A DNA stretch of 50,834 bases from a virus, in the IMG/VR virus record IMGVR_UViG_3300024261_000046, positions 1 through 50,834 of that record, one strand, 5' to 3'. This document shows, piece after piece, positions 7,670 to 18,872 of this stretch (positions within the stretch are counted from its first letter, which is position 1; every line of letters starts with the position of its first letter). Below the pieces are notes generated by a model. It was not told the origin of the DNA. It saw only the letters and a list, made by a program, of their open reading frames with translations, and ran no database searches. Made by a program: the position numbers and the translations under genes.

Positions 7670-9106
7670 CTACAGGCCCGCCGAGTTGACGCCAGCGTTC
7701 TTGAGAACCCAGGTCTTGGTTGGGACCTTGACGATGGGCGCGCCGAACAGCATCAGCATGAACGGCTTGGTGGTTTCCACCTCGGCCAGCGGCCGACGCA
7801 TGTAGTCCAGCAGCTTCACCCACTCGAAGATCTGGGGGTCGTGCTTGATGGCCAGGATCTTGCTGGTGCCCGGCTTGTCGACGTTGTTGTCGACGATGGC
7901 CGTGCCGCCCGCGCCGCCGTAGACCACGGTCTGCATCAGCTCGGCGGTCGCATAGGTGCCGTCCTTGGCGCTGCGGAAGATGCGGTAGTAGGCGGGCAGG
8001 ATCGCGGGAGCGCCCGCGATGGTGAACGTGACCTGATCCCCGGCGACCACGGCCACGCCAGCGGTCGTCAAGAACGCCGACACGCCCTTGGTGCCCACGG
8101 CCTCGATGAAGTAGGTGTAGGTCCCGGCGTCAGCCGCGTTGAACTGGCTCGCGCCAGCCGCACCCGCCGCGATGGCCACGCTCAGGGTCGGGGTCGTCGG
8201 GATGGTGTCGCCCACGCCGAAGTCGCGCGCGGCGGTCTTGGCGAGGTTGGTGGGGACCGGCCACTTGTTGTAGAGGAAGGGCGCGCTGACGATGGGAACC
8301 GGCCCGTAGGGGCTCATCACGCACAGCTCCTTGGCTCCCCAGGTCAGCTTGCTGCCGTCCTGAATGCTCAGCTGGTCGTGTCGCCCGTGGCTGACGGTCT
8401 GCCGGATCAGCTCGCTGTGGATGCGGGGCTCGACGTAGATCGCGTCCACGTCCCCGTAGTTGGGCGCTCCGTACAGCTCGCCCAGCATTTCCTGCAACAG
8501 ATCGACGGTCGGCGCGGAGCCAGCCAAGTCGGTGACGTTGCTCGGCGCGTTGTCCTCGATCTGCTTGAAGATGCCGTCAAACGCGAGCGGGTTCACGTCG
8601 GAGTCGCCGTGGAAGATGGCGCGCTCGGTGCGCTGGAGCAACCGGATGGTGCCGCGCTCCGTCTCTTCGGCCAGCGCGTTGCGGTTGGCCCCGATGAGGC
8701 CCACCATCGTTGCCACGTCGGTGACCTCGCGCCGCTCCGCGAGATACTTGATCCGCACGCTCTTGCGCTCGTACTCGCTGCGGTTGGTGGCCGGGACGCT
8801 GCCCTCGGCGAAGAACGGGTCCAAGTCGGCCCCGTGCTCCTTCACCACGCTGTACTCGTGGAGCGTCTGGGTCACGTCCCGCTTCGGGATCCGCTTCCAC
8901 AGGCTGAGCTGCTTCATGGTGTAGGTGGCGCTCGCGAGCACGCTCTCGATGCTCTGCGGCACCAGCGGGCTGAAGGTGCCCGTGTCGCCGCCGCTGGTGG
9001 TCGCGCCGGTCTGGTAGCCAACGCTGGCCGCCTTTCGCAACGCGGTGTTCAAGGCAACCAGATCCGCCACGGGGACGTTCTGGTTGTTGTTCGGGATGCT
9101 CATCAT
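7670..9106 (-). CDS. Major capsid protein (HK97 fold) with an inserted Ig/FN3-like domain
   Basis: This 478-residue protein is the best candidate for the capsid subunit. It follows scaffold and protease genes and has HK97-type features: an N-arm, an E-loop region near residues 85-130 (VVKEHGADLDPFFAEGS, then RKSVRIKYLAERREV), the spine helix around 140-165 (NALAEETERGTIRLLQRTER), and a C-terminal closing strand (PFMLMLFGAPIVKVPTKTW). Residues about 301-413 form a Thr/Val/Ala-rich beta segment with GTYTYFIEAVG and YYRIFRSA, resembling an Ig or fibronectin III repeat inserted in the A-domain side. Residues 22-52 contain a stretch almost identical to one in the protease, probably a maturation cleavage region. 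Confidence 0.88.
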   Translation of the reverse strand: MMSIPNNNQNVPVADLVALNTALRKAASVGYQTGATTSGGDTGTFSPLVPQSIESVLASATYTMKQLSLWKRIPKRDVTQTLHEYSVVKEHGADLDPFFAEGSVPATNRSEYERKSVRIKYLAERREVTDVATMVGLIGANRNALAEETERGTIRLLQRTERAIFHGDSDVNPLAFDGIFKQIEDNAPSNVTDLAGSAPTVDLLQEMLGELYGAPNYGDVDAIYVEPRIHSELIRQTVSHGRHDQLSIQDGSKLTWGAKELCVMSPYGPVPIVSAPFLYNKWPVPTNLAKTAARDFGVGDTIPTTPTLSVAIAAGAAGASQFNAADAGTYTYFIEAVGTKGVSAFLTTAGVAVVAGDQVTFTIAGAPAILPAYYRIFRSAKDGTYATAELMQTVVYGGAGGTAIVDNNVDKPGTSKILAIKHDPQIFEWVKLLDYMRRPLAEVETTKPFMLMLFGAPIVKVPTKTWVLKNAGVNSAGL

Positions 9107-9168
9107 GATCTTGAATGTTCCTTCAGGGGCCTCCAGGCCCCGTCAACGACGCCGCAGCGCCAAGCTGA

Positions 9169-9780
9169 TCAGGACAGATTGAAGTCGGACGCCACCTGCT
9201 GCGGGTGATGCCCGGCGTTCAGCCGGTTGATCGCGGTGTTGAGCTGACCGCGCCGCTGGCCGGTCGTCTCGTCGTTGGCCAGCTCGACCAGCGCCTTGTT
9301 GATCAGGTCAGGGGTGCCGGTCGGCGCGGGGGCCTCATCGGCGGGCGACGGCACGGGGCGCGCGCCGCTGAGCCCACGGGGGGCCTCGGGCACGTCCAGC
9401 GCCTTCGCGATGGCCTGGGACCCGTCGCCCAGCTCGGCCACGTCGTCCCGCAGCGCGCTCAGGTCGGCGCGATAGGCGCGCACTTCCTCGATCAGCGCAA
9501 CCATGCCCTTCGCCATCGCGTCGTTCTGGGCGCGGAACTCGGCCAGCACGGCGTCAGCCCCCTGGGTGACGGCCTCCACAATGTCGGCCGCCTCATCCAT
9601 GCTCTTGGCCAGATCCTCGTCACGGTCGGCGTGCTCTCGGTCGAACGCCTCCCGCAGATCGCCGAGCGCCTTGTTGAGCTGGTCGCCGCTGTCGGCATCC
9701 AAGTTGGCGAGCGCCTTGTTGATGGTGTCCTCGTCGGCCCCCGCGTCTCGGAGCGCCGCGATCATCGAATCACGGTCCAT
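9169..9780 (-). CDS. Capsid scaffolding protein
   Basis: This acidic, helical protein of 203 residues lies between protease and capsid genes, the canonical scaffold position. I choose ATG 9780 (MDRDSMIAALRDAGADEDTI) because GGAG lies six bases upstream; ATG 9792 would add METP. The body is predicted coiled coil (DEAADIVEAVTQGADAV, VEEVRAYRADLSALRDDV-like heptads), then a Pro/Ala linker (VPSPADEAPAPTGTPD). A short motif recurs: INKALANL, LNKALGDL and INKALVEL. Scaffolds guide shell assembly and are then degraded by the prohead protease, so the repeats could be cleavage sites or capsid-binding sites. Confidence 0.65.
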   Translation of the reverse strand: MDRDSMIAALRDAGADEDTINKALANLDADSGDQLNKALGDLREAFDREHADRDEDLAKSMDEAADIVEAVTQGADAVLAEFRAQNDAMAKGMVALIEEVRAYRADLSALRDDVAELGDGSQAIAKALDVPEAPRGLSGARPVPSPADEAPAPTGTPDLINKALVELANDETTGQRRGQLNTAINRLNAGHHPQQVASDFNLS

Positions 9781-9858
9781 TGGTGTCTCCATCGGGGGTC
9801 GTCCCCGTCGTCATTGTCGGCGCGGTGCGCGCGACGGTCAAGCGTTCCTTGAGGTAGT

Positions 9859-10524
9859 CTACCGCAAGGTGTTGAAAACTCTACGGACGACCGACGCGCA
9901 CTCGTCGTCAGTCAGCCGGGGGAACTGGCGGCGCAGCTCGGCCTCAAAGTCGGCCACAGCCGGGTTGCCGTCCAGGCTTTGCGGCACCAGCGGGCTAAAG
10001 CCCGCGTCCATGCCCGCCGCCGTCTGGTAGCCGACGGACAGCGCCTTACGCAGATCCATGCGGGCCTCGGGGTTGACCGGGTGCTCGCATACGCTGACGT
10101 TCATCACGCGCGCCTTGAGGATGCGCTTTGGGTCGGCCTTGTCCCGCTCCAGCACCTTGCCCTCAACGCTGAACCCGTAAGCGCGCTTTGCGCCACTTTT
10201 GCGCATGGCTTGGGCCGTCTCGTAGATTTCGCGGGCCTTGGGCTGGTGCAGGTACAGCAGGCCCTCCACGAGCGTCTGGTTGCCCTTGCGGATCACGCGC
10301 TCCGGCTCGCCCAGGATCAGCGGGGTGTGGTTGTAGTTGAGCAACCCGTGGTTCTGAAAGTAGCTCCAGTCCACGCCGTCCTGGGCCAGAATCTCCCCCT
10401 GGAAGTCCCGCGCCTCGGTGCTGATCACGCCCCCGATCTTGCCCATGCCGATGTTACCGAATCCCCCGTTGGGGTTGTCGGCCTTGACCAGCATTGGAGC
10501 CCAGGTCCGAAATTCGTCGCTCAC
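9859..10524 (-). CDS. Prohead serine protease
   Basis: This 221-residue protein matches head-maturation proteases. His66 (LLNYNHTPLILGEP) is the likely catalytic histidine and Ser119 (RAYGFSVEGKV) the nucleophile, in the order and spacing of HK97-like U35/S78 proteases. Another acidic or histidine residue (CEHPVNPEAR, residues 146-155) follows as in the family. The C-terminus has an extension (LRKALSVGYQT, FSPLVPQS) nearly copying the capsid N-terminus, followed by a helical tail; it may be an autocleaved assembly domain. GTG 10524 overlaps the upstream stop (GTGA) and has AAGGAGGT upstream. Confidence 0.88.
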   Translation of the reverse strand: MSDEFRTWAPMLVKADNPNGGFGNIGMGKIGGVISTEARDFQGEILAQDGVDWSYFQNHGLLNYNHTPLILGEPERVIRKGNQTLVEGLLYLHQPKAREIYETAQAMRKSGAKRAYGFSVEGKVLERDKADPKRILKARVMNVSVCEHPVNPEARMDLRKALSVGYQTAAGMDAGFSPLVPQSLDGNPAVADFEAELRRQFPRLTDDECASVVRRVFNTLR

Positions 10525-11561
10525 GCCGTACCTCCTTGACGCCTGATCCTACCATCAGCGGACACGCTAAACCCAGGCGGGACCACGCGCGTATCACACC
10601 GGCAGTTAGGGTGAACCGGCCACGCGGTCGGTAACCAGTCGGCCGCCTTGCGCCCCACGTTGGTGCCGTTCACCAGCAGCTCACGCACGCTGAACACGCG
10701 CGGCCCGCCCTCACCGTCACGAAACAGGCGCAGACAATGGGGGCACGCGCCCGACTCAGTGACCCGCATCACGCGGCCCGCCTCGCCGTAGTCGTCAATG
10801 GCCTGCTCGACCATCCCCAGGTTGTGCGCGCCCTGTAGCTCGGTAGCCGCGATGCGCGACCAGTTGTGCGAGTAGTAGCCGGTCGCGTCTGCCAGATCGC
10901 GCGCTAGCTTCTCCTTGTCGCGGTCGGTGAGGATGCTGTGGGCCGTGCGCTCTCGGATGATGGCCTGCATGGTCGCGCGCTGATCCGGCTCAACCTCTTG
11001 CTCAATCCGCTCGCCGTCCCAGACCTCATAGACGGCGCTGCTCGCATCGTCGGCGTAGGTGTTGCCCAGGCCCCGGCAGTACGCGCCAGCCCGGCCGACG
11101 GCGTGCTTGTAGCTGGCCGCCTCGTGCGGCCCCATCCACGCGGGCGCGCCGTCAGGCTCCACCACGGGGGCGGGGGGCTCGGGCAAGCTGGTGCCCACCT
11201 CGATGCGCCCCCCCAGCTCCAGACCCATCTGAACAGGGGCCTCTGCCAGCTCGCGCGCCATGTGAGGGTCCCAATCCCCCAGCGACCACTCGCGCGCGGC
11301 TAGCGCGTCGTCCTCGCCCAGCTTGTCGTATGCGCGACCCAACAGCCGCAAGTAAGCGAAGGGGTCAAGGGTCGCGCCCGCCTCCCCGACGGGGATCTGA
11401 ACGCCACCGATGCGATCCACGTCCAGCGCGCCCGACTCCAGAAGCGCCTGGATGCGGTCAGGCGGCACGGGCGCATGCTCGACGCCGAACAGCTCGATCA
11501 AGAAAGCATCGTGGAAGTCCACGATCAGATCGCGCACCACCTTGGCGAGCACGTCACGCAC
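10521..11561 (-). CDS. MuF-like minor head protein
   Basis: This roughly 346-residue protein carries a C-terminal MuF (phage Mu gpF) domain: helix IAATELQGAHNLGMVEQAI, then CPHCLRLFRD and the closing WPVHPNCRCDTRVV with conserved cysteines and histidine. MuF proteins bind the portal side of the head interior and are sometimes carried with injected effectors. The start is uncertain: GTG 11561 overlaps the upstream stop and has TGAGG ahead of it; ATG 11576 would add five residues. The N-terminal 180 residues (RDLIVDFHDAFLIELFGVEH onward) are unassigned and contain a Pro-rich hinge (PEPPAPVVEPDGAP). Confidence 0.8.
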   Translation of the reverse strand: MRDVLAKVVRDLIVDFHDAFLIELFGVEHAPVPPDRIQALLESGALDVDRIGGVQIPVGEAGATLDPFAYLRLLGRAYDKLGEDDALAAREWSLGDWDPHMARELAEAPVQMGLELGGRIEVGTSLPEPPAPVVEPDGAPAWMGPHEAASYKHAVGRAGAYCRGLGNTYADDASSAVYEVWDGERIEQEVEPDQRATMQAIIRERTAHSILTDRDKEKLARDLADATGYYSHNWSRIAATELQGAHNLGMVEQAIDDYGEAGRVMRVTESGACPHCLRLFRDGEGGPRVFSVRELLVNGTNVGRKAADWLPTAWPVHPNCRCDTRVVPPGFSVSADGRIRRQGGTA

Positions 11562-11880
11562 TACGCACAGCCTCATCCAGCCGCGCCAGCAGCCGCGCCT
11601 GCATCGCGTCGTATGCGCCAGCCACGCGCCCCGCGACGTGCGCCACCGCATCCAGTTCGCCACCACGCGCCGGTAGCGCCTTCGCCAGCTGGGCGCAGCG
11701 GGTCAGCTCGCGCTCTGCGTCCAACAGGGCCGGTAGACGCCCCCGCAGCGCCGCCGCTGCGTCAGCGTGCCCCAGGGCCTCCAGCGCCTTGCACAACCCC
11801 TCCTGGGCGCGCTGGGTGACCTCTGCGGGCGTCAGGTCGGCCAGCTCCCCCGCTCGGCTCTCGGTCAGCTCAAGCCGCAT
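11554..11880 (-). CDS. Small helical protein between MuF and a cargo protein
   Basis: This 108-residue protein is almost entirely Ala/Leu/Glu/Arg helix (LTPAEVTQRAQEGLCKALEA, ELTRCAQLAKALPARGGEL). It starts at ATG 11880 in a TAATG junction with the giant protein upstream and overlaps the MuF gene. No domain was recognised. Co-translation with MuF suggests a head-interior or portal-associated role, or a chaperone for the giant protein; both are guesses. Confidence 0.55.
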   Translation of the reverse strand: MRLELTESRAGELADLTPAEVTQRAQEGLCKALEALGHADAAAALRGRLPALLDAERELTRCAQLAKALPARGGELDAVAHVAGRVAGAYDAMQARLLARLDEAVRSA

Positions 11881-14800
11881 TAGAACAGCCCCCCTTGTGA
11901 CGCCGCCGCGTCAGCCTCTTCGCGCTCGCCAGCCGCCACCGCATCAGCCGCCGCCTTGCTGGCCGCCGCCGCCGCTGCCTTGTCTGCATCGCTGCCGCTC
12001 TCGTGCGCCTTGCGGTGAGCCTTGGCCGCCGCCGTGTGTGCGTCCTGGGCGCGCTCCTTGGTGCTCGTCCACTTGTCGCCCCCCCACCGCTCGGGCAGGC
12101 CCTCGGCCTCGGCCTCGTGCTTGTCAGCCTCGCTGGCGTGGTCGGTGGCGGGGCCTGCCTTCTTGGCCGCCGCTGCCGCCTTGGTGGCCTTAACGTGCTT
12201 CTCCCGATCTGCTGCCGCCTTGGCCTGGGCCGCGTCCTCATCGGCCGCAGACCCGAACGCCTCTTCAAAAATCGTGTCGGCGCGCTTCTTGTCGTAGAAC
12301 GCCAGCGGCTCCGCGCCCGGCTCCTGCTTGTGCGCCTGCTCGGCGTACTTGCGGAACACCTTGGCGAGCTGGACGGGGCCGCCTTGGTGGATCAGCGCGT
12401 TCAGGATCGCAGTCGCGCGCGCGTTCGGCCCCTGGGCAGGGTGCAGCCCCGTGGCCATCTTGCCGTCAACCTCGCGCGCCTTCACGTTGCGCTGCCACGC
12501 CTCCAGGCTGGCCGCGCGCCCCTTCTTGCCCTTGGGCAACCCGTACTTGTCCTGAATCTCGACCACGGCGTCCAGCGCGTGCGCCAAGTCCTCTTTGACG
12601 CCGTAGTCAGCCCCCGCGCCCTCGGCCTGCACCATGTACGGGACCGCGCGCGCCAAGGACTCCATGATGCTCTGCGGGACCTCGCTCAGCAGGTCCGCAT
12701 CAGGCACCATCGACCCCACCAACACGTTCTCTACCAGGGCTACGCCGTTCTGATTCAGCCGCCCATTCTTCATGTATGCGTTTTGATTGGCCGCGCTGAT
12801 CACGCCCGCCCGCTTGAGCTGGTTGACGAATCCCTCCGCGCCCTTGCCGCGCAGGTAGGCCGCCAGCGTCTCGTCAGCGCCCATGCTGGTGCCCAGCTCG
12901 GCCAACACCTTGCTGTCCATGCGCCGCGCCTGGGCCACCGCCATCGTGCGCGGGTCCATAGCCTGCGTCATGCTCTCGTTGAGCTGGCGCACGAGTAGCT
13001 GCTTGTGGGCGTCGTCGCGCGGCTGCACCTTGCGGACCAGAACGGGAGCCTTCATGGCGTCCACGTCGTCAGGCTTGAAACCGAACTGCCGCGCGTTGTC
13101 CTTGAGGTAGCCCTTGAGATCAGCCGCCTTCGCGCCGCCCTGCCGGTAAGCCCGTTTCATGCTCATGCCGCGACTGTTGCCGCCCAGCACCACCCCGTTC
13201 TCATCCACGATTGGCGCGCCGTTGGTGGCGTCTGGGTTGGTGTTGATCACCAGATCGGGGCGCAGGTTCTCAGCGTTGCCGATCACCTTCAGCTGCTCGG
13301 CCTTGTCGCGATGATAGGCCCGTTCGTTGCCGACGTTGTGCCGTGCGTCCTTGCTGAAGGTGGCCGGGTCGTGAGACGTGATCACGTCGTCGGCATCCAT
13401 CAGCACCCACTCAGCGCCCATCGGCTCAGGCTGGCCAAACTCGCCCGCGACGTAGACCGTCGTGTGTGCGCCCTTTTTGGTGGGCTCGGTGCGCGGGGCG
13501 ACGGATTGCAGCCCGCCCAGGAAGACGCGCAGCTGGTTCATGGCCGGGTCGTCCCGCATGCCGGGGTATGCCTGGGCCATCGCCTGCAACTGGCCGATCA
13601 TGTGCGCCGCCCGCACCTTGGCCAGCGCCTCCGCGCTCATCTTGGCATCCATAGCCAACGGCTGCTGCTCAGCGTCGGGGCCTGGGGTCAGGGCCAGCTT
13701 GAGCACTTCACGCAGGTGCGCGATCTCGGACGTGGCTCGGTTGACCACACGCTCCATCGCCGCAACGGACCGGGGCAGGTGGATCGCCGCAGCAACGTGC
13801 TTTGTATCCACCGCCTCCGCGCCGTCAGCCTTGGCCAGATTCTCAGCAGCTCGGGACAGCTTGCGGTAGTTGCGCGCGACCCAGGCCGTCTCACGGTCCA
13901 GCATCGACCCGATCAAGGTCTGCCGCGCGCCGTCCGTCCAACCCTTGCGCTCCAGGGTCCAGCGGATCGCGCGCTTGGCGTCGTCGGCGTTCACGCCAGC
14001 GCGCCCCAGCGCCTTCTCCAGCTTGGCGTGGACCTCGGGCAGCCGCTTGGCCATATCGGCAAAACGCTGGCTGTCGGTGTCGCCTTTCAGCTCGCTCAGC
14101 AGCTCCGCAGGCACATGCTTTAGCACCGCACCCGCGTACTGCCTTGCGCGCTTCTCGGCCCACTCGTAGAAGCGGGACCCGTAGTGCTCGGCGAGCATCT
14201 GCGTCCACTCGTCGTGGCTGACGGTCTTCTTTTTGCCGTCGTCGCCCTCGATGGTCAGGCCCTCGCTGTGGACCTTGTGAACCTTGATCTTCTTGCCGCC
14301 CAGGTTGACCTCTTCGCCCTCCTGGGCGCTGCGCGCGCTGCTGCTCTCCGCGTAGTAGTAGCGCCAGCCGCCGCCCGGCTTGGGCACGCGCCGAACGTAC
14401 TTGTGCGAGCCCGCTTGCTGCCCCTTGATGGCCTTGGCGAGCATGGCGCTGAACGCGCCGTGAGCCTTGCCGAACAAGCCCAGCTGTTGCTGGGGTTCGG
14501 CCTGCTTCTTGCGCTCGCTCTGGCGCTCAAACAGCCCTTGCTGGGCGCTGTCGGCCTTGGGCTTGCGCCGGGCCTTGGCCGTGGCGGGGGCCTCGCCGCG
14601 CCGCCCCACCAGCGTGCGCCCAGCCCCGTCCGCCTGGACGTGGTAGCCCGCCGCCTTGAGCCGCCGCACCACCTTCTCATTGTGGCCGCGCTCAACGGCG
14701 TGCAGCTTGTCCACTTCCTCGGGGCTCAGGTGCGCCTTGGGCTTGCCCGTGTGATCCCGATGGTGCGACTCAATGTGCTTGACCTCTACCAGCGTGGCGC

Positions 14801-15107
14801 TGTGCTGCCGGACGTGGACGCCGCTCGCCCCACCCTTGCTCGGGGTGGCGTGCCTGCCCTCGCTGTGACCGTGCGCCCGTAGGTGGCGCGCCAGCTCCCC
14901 CTGCTCGATGCGCCGCAACGGTGCCTTGCGGTTGCTGCCCTCGTCGGCCGCGCCCAGGATGCTGGTCTGCCGGTGCTCCAGGCCGCTCGCCGCGTGCCAA
15001 GGGATCGTGTGCGCCGCGTCGGCCCACTTGCCGTTTTTGGGGCCAATGAACGGACCTTGCTGGGCCTTGGCGATCACGTCTCGCAGGGTCAGGTCACGCA
15101 CCGACAC
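11880..15107 (-). CDS. Giant polyvalent protein with a DdrB-like ParB domain (1075 aa)
   Basis: This protein looks like an injected polyvalent protein. Residues 1-40 contain GPFIGPKNGKWADAAHTIPW, a module shared with the SNF2 protein. Pentapeptides QQGLF (189-193) and QLGLF (208-212) precede KYVRRVPKPGGGWRYYY (236-252), a module shared with the PAPS-reductase-like protein. A DdrB-type ParB-superfamily core lies near 565-660; NPDATNGAPIVDENGVVLGG followed by NSR is its signature, also found in phage P1 defence protein DdrB. A long helical region follows, then an Ala/Lys/Glu-rich tail ending QGGLF at the very C-terminus. GTG 15107 has AAGGAGGT five bases upstream. A role in protecting incoming DNA is inferred from the DdrB relation. 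Confidence 0.75.
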   Translation of the reverse strand: MSVRDLTLRDVIAKAQQGPFIGPKNGKWADAAHTIPWHAASGLEHRQTSILGAADEGSNRKAPLRRIEQGELARHLRAHGHSEGRHATPSKGGASGVHVRQHSATLVEVKHIESHHRDHTGKPKAHLSPEEVDKLHAVERGHNEKVVRRLKAAGYHVQADGAGRTLVGRRGEAPATAKARRKPKADSAQQGLFERQSERKKQAEPQQQLGLFGKAHGAFSAMLAKAIKGQQAGSHKYVRRVPKPGGGWRYYYAESSSARSAQEGEEVNLGGKKIKVHKVHSEGLTIEGDDGKKKTVSHDEWTQMLAEHYGSRFYEWAEKRARQYAGAVLKHVPAELLSELKGDTDSQRFADMAKRLPEVHAKLEKALGRAGVNADDAKRAIRWTLERKGWTDGARQTLIGSMLDRETAWVARNYRKLSRAAENLAKADGAEAVDTKHVAAAIHLPRSVAAMERVVNRATSEIAHLREVLKLALTPGPDAEQQPLAMDAKMSAEALAKVRAAHMIGQLQAMAQAYPGMRDDPAMNQLRVFLGGLQSVAPRTEPTKKGAHTTVYVAGEFGQPEPMGAEWVLMDADDVITSHDPATFSKDARHNVGNERAYHRDKAEQLKVIGNAENLRPDLVINTNPDATNGAPIVDENGVVLGGNSRGMSMKRAYRQGGAKAADLKGYLKDNARQFGFKPDDVDAMKAPVLVRKVQPRDDAHKQLLVRQLNESMTQAMDPRTMAVAQARRMDSKVLAELGTSMGADETLAAYLRGKGAEGFVNQLKRAGVISAANQNAYMKNGRLNQNGVALVENVLVGSMVPDADLLSEVPQSIMESLARAVPYMVQAEGAGADYGVKEDLAHALDAVVEIQDKYGLPKGKKGRAASLEAWQRNVKAREVDGKMATGLHPAQGPNARATAILNALIHQGGPVQLAKVFRKYAEQAHKQEPGAEPLAFYDKKRADTIFEEAFGSAADEDAAQAKAAADREKHVKATKAAAAAKKAGPATDHASEADKHEAEAEGLPERWGGDKWTSTKERAQDAHTAAAKAHRKAHESGSDADKAAAAAASKAAADAVAAGEREEADAAASQGGLF
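14352..14410 (-). repeat. KYxRRVPKPGGGWRYxY module, copy 1
   Basis: These bases encode the tag in the DdrB-like cargo protein. They are nearly identical to 20990-21047 in the PAPS-reductase-like gene, including most third positions, which suggests recent exchange or duplication. Confidence 0.8.
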
Positions 15108-15278
15108 GGGTCACCTCCTTGCGCAGCCACTCGGGAACACGGCCACCGTCAGCGCGCAGATGATCGTACAGCTCCCGGCACAAGCGCGCACGCGGAACGA
15201 TGCCGGGCTCGGGGCGGATCAGCCCGCCGACGGGGCATAACATCTTGATCAGGTTAGTGGCCTGGGTGGGCGTCATGC

Positions 15279-15282
<4 letters not shown>
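15094..15282 (-). CDS. Small basic protein between two cargo genes
   Basis: This 62-residue protein (MSMTPTQATNLIKMLCPVGG, then a basic region REVTRV-like end) starts at ATG 15282 overlapping the SNF2 stop (ATGA) and overlaps the next gene by 14 nt, a fully coupled arrangement. It contains LCRELYDHLRADGGRVPEWL, a helix-turn region, but no motif that I can name. Coding is supported by frame bias and tight packing. Confidence 0.55.

Positions 15283-18871
<3,589 letters not shown>

Positions 18872-18872
<1 letters not shown>

Noticed and set aside
6527-9208. An 893-codon plus-strand open frame opposite the capsid genes
   Set aside because: It spans four well-supported genes antiparallel to them, with biased Arg/Val/Gly composition and no domain.
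12003-14882. Several plus-strand open frames of 230-370 codons opposite the DdrB-like gene
   Set aside because: They are shadows of the minus-strand gene, Leu/Arg/Gly-rich and without start signals.
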